A stretch of 64,000 nt of DNA from Chryseobacterium gambrini (lineage in GTDB: Bacteria > Bacteroidota > Bacteroidia > Flavobacteriales > Weeksellaceae), in contig NZ_FTOV01000014.1 of assembly GCF_900156825.1 (NCBI RefSeq), positions 38,697 through 102,696 on the forward strand, in the 5' to 3' direction. Positions 24,461 to 32,828 of this stretch are shown piece after piece. The stretch's first letter is position 1; each line of letters begins with the position of its first letter. The position numbers and the translations under genes are program-made. The notes under the pieces were generated by a model, which was given only the letters and a program-made list of their open reading frames with translations, searched no databases and was not told the origin of the DNA.

Positions 24461-25687
24461 TTAAGAAATAATGTGTGAAATATTCCTTGGAAAAGTAAGA
24501 ATATACCTTGTTGTTTTGTTTACCATCAAGCCCGATAAAAGCTGGTCTTCCGATTCGTCAAGACGGATTTTTTTACCGTTTTTCTGCAACAGATAAATCG
24601 GCTGTTTTTCAGTATCGTACGGAAGCAGTTTTCTCTTGATCTCATGGACGAGTTCTTTACCATTATGAATTCCGAAAAATTCATTCACATTTTTTACTTT
24701 TTCTTCAATAAAACTTTCATCAAAAGGATGTGAAGAAATTATGGTTTTCGGAAGGTTTCTCTGGATCACACATTTACACCAGTAAGACAAAATCATGTCG
24801 TCTGCGTGCTGCCAGTTTTTCATTGCCTGAATAATATCATTATCATCCAGCTGCGTGAATCTTTCAATATCTTCATCTGTAGCAGTACTTTTCCCGCGAT
24901 GAAGAAAGTATTTCAGATTTTCTGCTGCCGGTAAATCGATTCCCTGCGACACCAAAAGTTTGGCTCTTTCTAAAATTTTAACGAGAAGAAATTCTGCCAG
25001 AGCAGACGTTTTATGGTAGTATACCTGCCAATACATAAACATTCTTGCGGTAAGGAAATTCTCAATAGAATAGACTCCTTTTGCATCAATCACCAATTCG
25101 CCTTCATCGCAGACGTTCATCATAGAGATGATTCTCTGGGTATTGATGCTTCCTTCGGAAACTCCCGTAAAAAAGCTGTCCCGCTTCAGATAATCGAGTC
25201 TGTCCACATCCAGTTGTGAGGAAATAAGCTGGTTGAAAAACTTATGGTGGTATTTTCCCTGAAACATTTCGATAGCGCAGGATAATTCTCCGTTAAATTC
25301 ATCATTCAGGCGATTCATGAGTAATAAAGATAATTTTTCGTGATGCCAATCGTCCATCAGCATACTTTCCAAGGCGTGAGAAAACGGTCCATGACCAATA
25401 TCATGCATTAAAATCGCCAACATCGCACCTTTTTCTTCATCTTCCGAAATTTTAACGCCTTTCTGCTTCAATGTTTCCAAAGCGGTAAACATGAGATGCA
25501 TGGCTCCCAATGCATGATGAAATCTTGTATGTGTCGCGCCCGGAAAAATGAGGTTCAAAAGTCCCGTCTGTCCTATCCTTCTTAATCTCTGGAAGTAAGG
25601 ATGCTCTATGATGTCGAATAAAATTTCATGGGGAATTTTGATGAATCCGTGAACGGGATCGTTGATGATTTTTAGCTTGTTCTGCAT
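24461..25687 (-). CDS. HD-superfamily phosphohydrolase (dGTPase-like)
   Basis: From the ATG at 25687 the protein has 408 residues. The HD metal site is clear, with RFHHALGAMHL near 53-63 and MHDIGHGPFSHALE near 95-108. Further helices contain the conserved QLDVDRLDYLKRDSFFTGV. It belongs to the family of putative dNTP triphosphohydrolases present in most Bacteroidota. The reaction has not been deduced here. A TTG codon at 25708 in frame was rejected because an ATG lies 21 nt downstream with a -7 box in a better position. Confidence 0.88.
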   Translation of the reverse strand: MQNKLKIINDPVHGFIKIPHEILFDIIEHPYFQRLRRIGQTGLLNLIFPGATHTRFHHALGAMHLMFTALETLKQKGVKISEDEEKGAMLAILMHDIGHGPFSHALESMLMDDWHHEKLSLLLMNRLNDEFNGELSCAIEMFQGKYHHKFFNQLISSQLDVDRLDYLKRDSFFTGVSEGSINTQRIISMMNVCDEGELVIDAKGVYSIENFLTARMFMYWQVYYHKTSALAEFLLVKILERAKLLVSQGIDLPAAENLKYFLHRGKSTATDEDIERFTQLDDNDIIQAMKNWQHADDMILSYWCKCVIQRNLPKTIISSHPFDESFIEEKVKNVNEFFGIHNGKELVHEIKRKLLPYDTEKQPIYLLQKNGKKIRLDESEDQLLSGLMVNKTTRYILTFPRNISHIIS

Positions 25688-25709
25688 TGAAAACGTCTGT
25701 ATTTGCAAA

Positions 25710-25717
25710 CAAATTTA
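25710..25717 (-). promoter_or_regulatory. candidate -7 box of the HD gene
   Basis: TAAATTTG on the minus strand, 22 nt before the ATG at 25687. Confidence 0.4.
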
Positions 25718-25905
25718 GGAATTTTATATTTTAGAGGTAATTAATTTTTCATTAACCTGTTTGTTGTTTTAAAGTAACTTTCTTTGTTAAATTTGTTTTT
25801 AAAACAAAGTCCGCAAAAATTTTGTTTACAGTTGTGCTGCATATTTTCGTTCGCAAAGGCGTTTCACTCAGCAAAAGCTGGATAAAATCTTCTTTGAATA
25901 AATAG

Positions 25906-25936
25906 TTGTGCTGTTTGTGTTTAAAAGCTATCTTTG
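25906..25936 (+). promoter_or_regulatory. promoter TTG-N20-TATCTTTG
   Basis: TTG (25906-25908) and TATCTTTG (25929-25936) match the consensus spacing. The box ends 16 nt before the ATG at 25953, which rules out the TTG at 25938 as start. Confidence 0.7.
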
Positions 25937-25952
25937 ATTGAATAATCTTTTC

Positions 25953-27593
25953 ATGAGAAAATTCTCCCTTTTCATTATCTTATTTTTAAACTTACATTTT
26001 TCGGCGCAGACTTTATCGGAAAACCAAAAGCTTGAATCGTTATGTAAAGTATGGGGATTTTTGAAATACTATCATCCGAATGTAGCAAAAGGTAAGTTTA
26101 ACTGGGATCAGCAGTTATTTCAGAAAATTGATGAACTTAAAAATATTAACAATAAAGATCAATTGAATGAATTGTATTCTAACTGGATTGAAAGTCTCGG
26201 AAAAATTGAAGTTTGTAAAAATTGTGTAAATGATAACGATAAAGTTTATTTCTTAAAAAATTTTGATCTCGGATGGATGGATGATCAGCGTATTTTTTCT
26301 GAAAATGTACGTGAAAAGCTGAAATTTATTGAGAACAACAGGAATATCGGTGAAAATTATTATTTCGGGTTAAACGGAAGAAAGGTTTATTTCAGGAATG
26401 AAAATTCTTACGGATCGAAATTTACTTCAAAACAAATTGCTCTTTTGGAATTCTTCAGATACTGGAATTATGCAGAATATTTTTTTGCATACAAATACAA
26501 AACCGATCAGAACTGGAATGATGTTTTACGAGAAATGATTCCAAAATTTCTTGCTGTTAATAATGATGAAAGCTATCATTTAACTTTAGCGGAACTTGTG
26601 ACCAAAACGGATGATTCGCACGCTTTTTTATTTTCAAGGCTGACTAGTTTAAACCAATACGGAAGAAAAAATGTTCCGGTACAGTATTCTTATGCGGAAG
26701 GAAAGCTGGTTGTAACGAAAACATATCCGACTATTTTTAATGAAGAAAATCCGCTCAAAATTGGTGATGTGATCTACGATGTTGAAGGATTAACGATTCC
26801 GCAGAAAATTAATTCGTTTGGGAAATATCTTCCGGCTTCGAATTCATGGGGAAAGATCAACAAGTCGAAATATCTTTTCCTGTACACCAATAAAGATTCT
26901 CTTGGGCTTAAAATTGAAAGGGACGGAATTAATTTAGCCATAAAAGTAAAAACGTATTTGCAGAAAGAAATTATTCGCGAAAATCCTACGGTTCCTGAAA
27001 AATGGAAGTTTCTCGATGATGAAAAAAAGATGGGTTATGTGAACATGGGATTAATCAAAAGATCTGATCTGAATGATATGTTCGAAAATCTGAAAAATAC
27101 AGAATCGATTATTTTCGATTCCCGAAATTATCCGAATATGACGATTTTGCCGTTGAGCAGGTTGCTGCTTCCTGAAAATAAAATTTATTATGAATTTATT
27201 TTTCCTGAAACCAATTATTTAAGCAAATTTTACCGCCGTAAAAACAACATCGGAAGAAATAATCCGGATCATTATAAAGGAAATGTGGTCATTCTGGTGA
27301 ATGAGGTGACGCAAAGTCAGGCTGAAACAACCGTAATGATGCTTAAGCAGCATCCGAAAGCAAAAGTGATCGGAGGATACACTTCGGGAGCAAACGGTGA
27401 TGTCATTTCATTTAATATTGCCGGTCTTAAAACGTGTTTTACGGGTTTGGGAGCGTATTATCCGGACGGAAGAGAAACGCAGAGAATCGGCATTATTCCG
27501 GATATTATCGTACGTCCTACGGTGAAAGGAATACAGCAGGGAAAAGACGAAATTATGGAAAGGGCTCTGGAATATTTAAAAAGTGGGCAATAG
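25953..27593 (+). CDS. secreted S41-family (tail-specific) peptidase
   Basis: From the ATG at 25953 the precursor has 546 residues. A signal peptide (MRKFSLFIILFLNLHFSAQ) is followed by an N-terminal helical region and a PDZ-like segment (about 235-330, with PLKIGDVIYDVEG). The S41 protease fold comes last, with the serine in TQSQAETTVMML and a downstream HPKAKVIGGYTSGANGD region. The family cuts misfolded or secreted proteins in the periplasm. The divergent HD gene shares the 265-bp spacer. Confidence 0.85.
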   Translation: MRKFSLFIILFLNLHFSAQTLSENQKLESLCKVWGFLKYYHPNVAKGKFNWDQQLFQKIDELKNINNKDQLNELYSNWIESLGKIEVCKNCVNDNDKVYFLKNFDLGWMDDQRIFSENVREKLKFIENNRNIGENYYFGLNGRKVYFRNENSYGSKFTSKQIALLEFFRYWNYAEYFFAYKYKTDQNWNDVLREMIPKFLAVNNDESYHLTLAELVTKTDDSHAFLFSRLTSLNQYGRKNVPVQYSYAEGKLVVTKTYPTIFNEENPLKIGDVIYDVEGLTIPQKINSFGKYLPASNSWGKINKSKYLFLYTNKDSLGLKIERDGINLAIKVKTYLQKEIIRENPTVPEKWKFLDDEKKMGYVNMGLIKRSDLNDMFENLKNTESIIFDSRNYPNMTILPLSRLLLPENKIYYEFIFPETNYLSKFYRRKNNIGRNNPDHYKGNVVILVNEVTQSQAETTVMMLKQHPKAKVIGGYTSGANGDVISFNIAGLKTCFTGLGAYYPDGRETQRIGIIPDIIVRPTVKGIQQGKDEIMERALEYLKSGQ

Positions 27594-27721
27594 ACAAAAC
27601 AAAAACACAATTATTACGTTATTTCATTTAACTTATATTTAACTTTACATCTGCGGATTTTGGCAGATTTTAGAATTAATTGGTCAGCAATTTGATACAA
27701 TAACCATGTAAAAAAATAATT

Positions 27722-29266
27722 ATGTCGGAAAAGATATTATGGATAGATGATGAAATAGATTTACTAAAACCACACATCGTTTTTCTTGAAAAAAAGGGAT
27801 ATCAGGTAACTCCCGTAAACAATGTTAATGAGGCACTTGAACTCATGGACTCGGAAAAGTTTGCACTGACCCTGATTGATGAAAATATGCCCGGAATTTC
27901 GGGACTGGAAGCCATTCCGATGATTAAGGATAAAGATAATTCTCTTAAAATAGTAATGGTGACGAAAAGTGAGGAGGAACACATCATGGAAGAAGCAATC
28001 GGATCTCAGATTGCGGATTATATCCTGAAACCGGTGAATCCGAACCAGATTTTACTTTCGTTAAAGAAGAATCTTCAGCAGGATAATCTTGTGGAGCAGA
28101 AAACAATTTTGCAGTATCAGCAGGAATTCAGAAATCTTTCTATGGAACTTTCTTATCTGAGAACGTATCAGGATTGGGCTGAATATTATAAGAAAATCCT
28201 GAACTGGGAAATTAAATTTGATAAAGTAGCAGATAACGAGTTTGCAGATCTTCTTCAGTCGCAAAAAGAGGAGGCCAATATCCAGTTCGCAAAATTTATT
28301 GAAAATAATTATGAAGACTGGCTTCATGGTTCAGACAAACCTATTATGAGCCACACGCTTTTTAAAGATAAAATAAAACCTGAGGTAGAAAAGGATAAAG
28401 TTTTATTGCTGATGGTGGATAATCTCCGTTATGACCAATGGAAAATGATTGAACCTTTGTTCACAAAATTCTATAATAAGGTTTCTGAAGATTATTACTA
28501 CAGTATTCTTCCTACTGCAACTCAGTATGCGCGAAATTCTTTTTTTGCGGGTTTAATGCCTTCAGAGATTGAAAAACGTTTTCCAGATAAATGGTTCAAT
28601 GACAATGAGGAAGGTAATAAAAACGAATTTGAGCGCGATTTTCTGGAAGATCAGATGAAAAGAATCGGTTTAAGCTCCAAATCCATGAAGTATCTGAAAG
28701 TGCTGAATGCTGATTTTGAGAGAAAGATCTATGACGATTTTAATCAGCATAAAAACAATGACCTGTTGGTAATTGTTTATAATTTTATTGATATTCTTTC
28801 TCACGCAAAAACGGATAATCATATTGTTGACCAACTGATTCGTGATGATAAAACGTTCAGATCTTTAACATTAAACTGGTTTGAGAATTCTTCTTTACTG
28901 AAAATTATTAAAGTAGCTGCTGAAAGTGGTTTCAAATTAGTAATTACCACGGATCATGGAACGGTTTACGTGAAAAAGCCGAGCAAAGTTGTAGGAGACA
29001 GAGAAACTTCTACGAATATCCGTTATAAAACCGGAAAAAGCTTAACGTATGATGACAGTGATGTTTGGGCAATTACGAATCCTGAAAAGTTATTTTTACC
29101 AAAAGGAAATTTAAGCTCTAAATATATTTTTGCGAAGAATAATATTTTCCTTGCTTATCCAAAGAATTACAATCACTTTGTGAATTACTATAAAGAAACG
29201 TATCAACATGGAGGGATTTCTCTTGAAGAGTGTATCATTCCATTCAGTATTTTAGAACCCAAGTAG
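27722..29266 (+). CDS. porX: type IX secretion regulator PorX (receiver plus PglZ domain)
   Basis: The 514-residue protein has an N-terminal response-regulator receiver (about 4-120, acceptor D53 in LIDENMPG, lysine in ILKPVNP). A C-terminal alkaline-phosphatase-fold PglZ domain follows, with VDNLRYDQW near 237 and TTDHGTVYV near 416. PorX works with the histidine kinase PorY to control type IX secretion, and its PglZ domain is a zinc phosphodiesterase for oligonucleotides. The pairing of these two domains is diagnostic. The gene stands alone with a terminator behind it; porY is not in the window. Confidence 0.93.
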   Translation: MSEKILWIDDEIDLLKPHIVFLEKKGYQVTPVNNVNEALELMDSEKFALTLIDENMPGISGLEAIPMIKDKDNSLKIVMVTKSEEEHIMEEAIGSQIADYILKPVNPNQILLSLKKNLQQDNLVEQKTILQYQQEFRNLSMELSYLRTYQDWAEYYKKILNWEIKFDKVADNEFADLLQSQKEEANIQFAKFIENNYEDWLHGSDKPIMSHTLFKDKIKPEVEKDKVLLLMVDNLRYDQWKMIEPLFTKFYNKVSEDYYYSILPTATQYARNSFFAGLMPSEIEKRFPDKWFNDNEEGNKNEFERDFLEDQMKRIGLSSKSMKYLKVLNADFERKIYDDFNQHKNNDLLVIVYNFIDILSHAKTDNHIVDQLIRDDKTFRSLTLNWFENSSLLKIIKVAAESGFKLVITTDHGTVYVKKPSKVVGDRETSTNIRYKTGKSLTYDDSDVWAITNPEKLFLPKGNLSSKYIFAKNNIFLAYPKNYNHFVNYYKETYQHGGISLEECIIPFSILEPK

Positions 29267-29298
29267 TTTTCATAGTTTGACTTCGGGTGACGAGAGGG

Positions 29299-29337
29299 GC
29301 GGAAAAAATCAAAGATTTTTTCCGCTTCTTTTTTATT
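29299..29337 (+). terminator. terminator after porX
   Basis: GCGGAAAAAATC (29299-29310) pairs perfectly with GATTTTTTCCGC (29314-29325) over a 3-nt loop and runs into a TTCTTTTTTATT tail. Confidence 0.9.
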
Positions 29338-29339
29338 AA

Positions 29340-29347
29340 TACTTTTG
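29340..29347 (+). promoter_or_regulatory. -7 box very close to the exonuclease III start
   Basis: TACTTTTG ends 4 nt before the ATG at 29352. If used, the mRNA would be leaderless. No -33 TTG is seen because the position is inside the porX terminator. Confidence 0.4.
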
Positions 29348-29351
29348 AATC

Positions 29352-30116
29352 ATGAAATTAATCACTTATAACGTCAACGGAATCCGTGCTGCATTTACCA
29401 AAGATTTTTTAGGCTGGCTAAAAACAGCGGATCCGGACATCATCTGCATTCAGGAAAGTAAGGCAGGAAACGACCAGATCGATATCGAAAGCCTCAAAAA
29501 ACTGGGATATCACAGTTACTGGCATTCCGCAGTAAGAAAAGGCTACAGCGGCGTCGGAATTGCGTCTAAAACAAAGCCCAATCATGTAGAATATGGCTGC
29601 GGTATTGAAAGTTATGATAACGAAGGAAGAATCATCCGTGCAGATTTTGATGAATTCTCTGCTATTTCTGTATATGTTCCCTCTGCCTCGAATATTGAGC
29701 GCCTGGAATTCAAAATGCAGTTTTGCCATGATTTTTTAGAGTATATTAAAAATTTAAAGAAGGAAATTCCGAATCTGATCATTTCCGGCGATTTTAATAT
29801 CTGTCATGAAGCGATAGACATTCATAACCCGACAGGTTTGAAAAATGTTTCCGGGTTTTTACCGATGGAAAGAGAATGGATGACGAATTTTATCAACGAA
29901 TGCGAACTGATCGACAGTTTCAGGTTTTTTAATAATGAACCCGACCATTATACATGGTGGAGTTACAGACAAAATTCACGGGAAAGAAATAAAGGGTGGA
30001 GACTGGATTATAATTTCACTTCCTACAGTTTGAAAGATAAACTCACAAGAGCTGTTATTTTGAAAGAAGCCGTGCATTCTGATCATTGCCCTGCCTTAGT
30101 AGAATTAAGCCTTTAA
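29352..30116 (+). CDS. xth: exodeoxyribonuclease III / AP endonuclease
   Basis: The 254-residue enzyme of the exonuclease-endonuclease-phosphatase fold repairs abasic sites in DNA. It shows ITYNVNGIRAAF at the N-terminus, metal glutamate in CIQESKA (near 36), ISGDFNICHEAID (near 144-156), YTWWSYR and the catalytic SDHCPALVEL at the end. It is followed by a strong terminator. Confidence 0.95.
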   Translation: MKLITYNVNGIRAAFTKDFLGWLKTADPDIICIQESKAGNDQIDIESLKKLGYHSYWHSAVRKGYSGVGIASKTKPNHVEYGCGIESYDNEGRIIRADFDEFSAISVYVPSASNIERLEFKMQFCHDFLEYIKNLKKEIPNLIISGDFNICHEAIDIHNPTGLKNVSGFLPMEREWMTNFINECELIDSFRFFNNEPDHYTWWSYRQNSRERNKGWRLDYNFTSYSLKDKLTRAVILKEAVHSDHCPALVELSL

Positions 30117-30124
30117 AAGAAAGC

Positions 30125-30153
30125 AAAAAGCCAACTGAATCAGTTGGCTTTTT
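30125..30153 (+). terminator. bidirectional terminator
   Basis: A 13-bp perfect stem (30125-30137 with 30141-30153), core GCCAACTG/CAGTTGGC, 3-nt loop, A-run and T-run on both sides. It serves xth and the convergent RlpA gene. Confidence 0.92.
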
Positions 30154-30173
30154 AAAATTTAAAATCATAAATT

Positions 30174-30545
30174 TTAGTCGACAATTTCATATTCCACCGG
30201 AATTGTACCTCTGTCGGTATCTCCGATTTCATCGAACGCTGCTTTAGACATATCTAAAGCTCTTGATGAATGGTAAGGTCCTCTATCATTTACTTTCACT
30301 ATTACCTCTTTACCATTGTTAAGGTTCGTTACCTTAATGTTTGTTCCAAATGGAAGCGTTCTGTTGGCTGCGGTGAACTTTGCATTATCAAAGATCTCTC
30401 CGCTTGCAGTTTTTCTACCGTTAAACTTATCGTGGTAGTACGATGCATAACTTGTTTTTTTCGCATCTATGGCATTCATTTTGAAAGAATAAATACCAAA
30501 GGTTGAAATCATCATTATGATTACGAGAATGAATCTTTTCATCAT
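30174..30545 (-). CDS. rlpA: RlpA-like septal/peptidoglycan protein
   Basis: The 123-residue precursor has a signal peptide or anchor (about 1-24) and one double-psi beta-barrel of the RlpA type, with ASYYHDKFNGRKTASGE, AANRTLPFGTNIKVTN and VNDRGPYHSSRALDMSK. RlpA proteins bind or cleave peptide-free glycan strands at the division site. This short form lacks a SPOR domain, so septal targeting is not assured. No lipobox cysteine is seen. Two adjacent ATGs (30545 and 30542) are possible starts. Confidence 0.88.
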   Translation of the reverse strand: MMKRFILVIIMMISTFGIYSFKMNAIDAKKTSYASYYHDKFNGRKTASGEIFDNAKFTAANRTLPFGTNIKVTNLNNGKEVIVKVNDRGPYHSSRALDMSKAAFDEIGDTDRGTIPVEYEIVD

Positions 30546-30982
30546 TTTGAAATTTTATTGGTTTTGACAGGGGCAAATCTATAAGGAATCTTTTAAAAGA
30601 CCTATTTTATTTGTTAACAAGTGTTAATGAAAATAAAATTTTATGTTAATATTTTTCTTAACTTCCTATGGATAGGGTATTTAAAGGCTATTGTTAAAAA
30701 GTGTTAAAAAACAAAAGTAAAAGTTAACAATTTTAACTAAATTATTGAGATTAAGATATTTTTAACACAATTATTCCTCTACCAATCAATAAGTTAATGA
30801 ATTTTAAGATTTTATTTTTTAAGAAAAAATTTATTGCAGATTTTAGTTTACGAACAATTTTATTAAAATTGCTGTATAAAGCTAAACGGAAATTTATATC
30901 ATTAAAATAAGGATACATAAGGAGATCAAATAAGATAAAATTATCCTCCTAAATAACCTATAAACGCACTTTATATAAACTA
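30546..30982. other. gene-free AT-rich spacer of 437 bp
   Basis: It holds the -7 box of rlpA at its left end. From 30620 to 30780 it has many TTAACA/TGTTAA motifs. No ORF with coding character, RNA gene or long repeat was found. GATAAAATTATC and a weak AGGAT/ATCCT pair lie near 30911-30950. Confidence 0.6.
30574..30581 (-). promoter_or_regulatory. candidate -7 box of the RlpA gene
   Basis: TAGATTTG on the minus strand, 28 nt before the ATG at 30545. Confidence 0.45.
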
Positions 30983-31012
30983 AAAAACCAATGAGGAATC
31001 TCATTGGTTTTT
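30983..31012 (-). terminator. terminator of the surface-protein operon
   Basis: A 13-bp perfect stem (30983-30995 with 31000-31012), core CCAATGAG/CTCATTGG, 4-nt loop, with T-runs on the minus strand. It ends the pair of genes at 31040-32428. Confidence 0.9.
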
Positions 31013-31039
31013 AAATATTGTCTATTTGTTATTCAAATA

Positions 31040-31768
31040 TTATTTGAAATATTCTAATACATAGTCGTAAGTATCTTGCGGATATACTACAGACATACTT
31101 TGAGAACCGGTAATTGCAGCACCTGTAGTAACATCATAAGAATATAGTTCTTTAGAATAAACTACTTTATTTCCAGTTCCTGATTTCTTATAGATTGTAA
31201 TTCCATATAAAGAAGTCATTCCAGCAGGAGCAGGAATTGTAACTGAAGTAGAAGTACCTGTAGTAGTAAACTGACCTTTAATACCGTAAACCTGAGCTCC
31301 ATCTACCTGCGTATTGGTAACAGTCTCTGTAGTTGCAAAGTTAACTCTTGGATTTTGTCCTAATGGCAACCATTGCCCCGTAGATGTTGCGTAAGCGTTT
31401 CCTGATCCACCTGTGGGATTAGAAAAATAATAGTAACCAGGTGTTACAGACTGGTTTCCTATCCCTGATCCAGTTGCAGGAGTGGTACCAGTTGCGGAGT
31501 TATAAACAATCATACCGTCATAAGCAGTAGGAAAGTTTAAAGCTCCTGTTGTCTGTGTAACAAAGGTAAATGTTGTAAGATTAGTTCTAGGAAAAGTAAG
31601 ACCTTTTCCAATATTTGTAGTTGTTGTAAATCCGTTAGCAGATGCATCTAAGAAAACAGATTGCGTACCAATTGTTGAACTGATTGGGTTATTGGAACGA
31701 ATTTGGGCAAACGCAGTACTAGTAAAAGCAGCGAATGCCAATATAATTGTTGTAAATTTTAGTTTCAT
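31040..31768 (-). CDS. secreted surface protein of unknown function, downstream member of a pair
   Basis: The 242-residue precursor has a signal peptide ending AFAQ (about residue 22). The mature part is rich in Thr, Gly, Ser and Asn and beta-strand in pattern, with YDGMIVYNSATG near 83-94, PGYYYFSN and GQWLPLG. These phrases also occur in the upstream neighbour, so the two are distant relatives. Proteins of this look are common at the Bacteroidota surface, often near fibre-like or adhesin proteins. The C-terminus YPQDTYDYVLEYFK is not a T9SS sorting domain. It starts 36 nt after the neighbour's stop. Confidence 0.72.
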   Translation of the reverse strand: MKLKFTTIILAFAAFTSTAFAQIRSNNPISSTIGTQSVFLDASANGFTTTTNIGKGLTFPRTNLTTFTFVTQTTGALNFPTAYDGMIVYNSATGTTPATGSGIGNQSVTPGYYYFSNPTGGSGNAYATSTGQWLPLGQNPRVNFATTETVTNTQVDGAQVYGIKGQFTTTGTSTSVTIPAPAGMTSLYGITIYKKSGTGNKVVYSKELYSYDVTTGAAITGSQSMSVVYPQDTYDYVLEYFK

Positions 31769-31804
31769 TATGATATGTCTTTAAATTATTTTTAAATACT
31801 ATTT

Positions 31805-32428
31805 TTAGAATCCACTATAGCTATACCAGTTAGTACCGTCACAAATATACACTAATGATCCTCCAGACTGAATAGGAGATACGGTAGCAGTGGAATGCGC
31901 ACCGCTTATACCAAAACCTGCACCATTAGTAGCATCGATAAAAGTAATCATTTTACCATTAGTTTTAGTTAAAGTGGCTAAATTAAAATTAGTATTAGAA
32001 GTTACTAGAATTGCATTACCTAAGTCTGCATCAGAAATTGTAGAACCTGTTTGAGCTCTTACAGTCATTGCAGCAGAAGCAGCACTTACAAACGGTTTCC
32101 ATTCAGGAACACTGTTATCAAAATAATAGAAACCTGCTCCGGTAACTTTGGTTGTTCTAGTTGTTGAACCTGTACCAGAGGTAACATACACAATTGCACC
32201 ATCCTGAGGCGCTGCATAATTGTTAACAGTGTTGTCTTTAGCTACCAATTGCGCAGCTGTCATACGAGGAACTAATAAAGCATCTGCTTTAGCTGGGTCA
32301 GCTGGCGCACCCACAACATCTAAAGTAGCAGCGGGAGTAGTTGTATTAATCCCCACTCTTCCTTGCTGAGCCTGAGCGATCGCCACAAATCCGACTAACA
32401 TAGTCGCTGTTAATAAAAATTTTTTCAT
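31805..32428 (-). CDS. secreted surface protein with a VGINTTTP motif
   Basis: The 207-residue precursor has a signal peptide (to about AQAQ, residue 21). VGINTTTPAATLDV follows at once, the recurring opening of Bacteroidota fibre-like and S74-associated surface proteins. Later parts have PQDGAIVYVTSGTG, GAGFYYFDN and WKPF, then a Thr/Asn-rich beta region that ends GTNWYSYSGF. Probably exported and surface exposed; partner or ligand unknown. First gene of a two-gene unit with a long 5' leader. Confidence 0.72.
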   Translation of the reverse strand: MKKFLLTATMLVGFVAIAQAQQGRVGINTTTPAATLDVVGAPADPAKADALLVPRMTAAQLVAKDNTVNNYAAPQDGAIVYVTSGTGSTTRTTKVTGAGFYYFDNSVPEWKPFVSAASAAMTVRAQTGSTISDADLGNAILVTSNTNFNLATLTKTNGKMITFIDATNGAGFGISGAHSTATVSPIQSGGSLVYICDGTNWYSYSGF

Positions 32429-32461
32429 AAGTTTTTAAAGATTTTAAATTACATTTTAACC

Positions 32462-32505
32462 AGTGAATGTATAAAAGTGTACCATACCCCATTTGTGCAT
32501 TCACT
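32462..32505 (-). promoter_or_regulatory. stem-loop in the leader of the surface-protein operon
   Basis: AGTGAATG (32462-32469) pairs with CATTCACT (32498-32505) around a 28-nt loop. It lies 34 nt upstream of the ATG at 32428 and inside the mRNA if the -7 box at 32612 is used. Confidence 0.4.
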
Positions 32506-32611
32506 AATAAAAATAAAATATTTTTAATTATATATAATTTCAAAAATTATTTTTACATCTCACAAGAGTCTAATTTTTAGCTCAATAGTTATGTAAAATC
32601 TCTTTATTCTG

Positions 32612-32619
32612 CAAAGTTA
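32612..32619 (-). promoter_or_regulatory. candidate -7 box of the surface-protein operon
   Basis: TAACTTTG on the minus strand would give a leader of about 180 nt ahead of the ATG at 32428. Confidence 0.35.
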
Positions 32620-32828
32620 ATATTTTTAAAATAATTTTCATAATAATACATCAAAAAGTTTTAAAATTTTAATTTCCAAAAATAAAACAGTCTTGAAAAT
32701 CAACAAATTAAACTTTATGTTATCACTGCTTTGTGAATGTTAATTTTTATTAATCATTGGATAACATTGTATTAATGAAAACAATATACGATTTTTTTTA
32801 CTAAAAAATCAAACAATTGGGAATAATT

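Larger units (their letters stand above)
32429..32828. other. 400-bp spacer with a structured leader
   Basis: No gene is supported. It contains a stem-loop near the surface-protein start, a candidate -7 box at 32612-32619 and AT-rich DNA up to the rimO stop, without a clear terminator for rimO. Confidence 0.55.

Noticed and set aside
25938..25953. TTG start for the S41 peptidase
   Set aside because: It is 2 nt from the -7 box, and the signal peptide begins at the ATG at 25953.
30546..31039. Small RNA gene or tRNA
   Set aside because: No cloverleaf, conserved tRNA arms or strong promoter-terminator pair on one strand was found.
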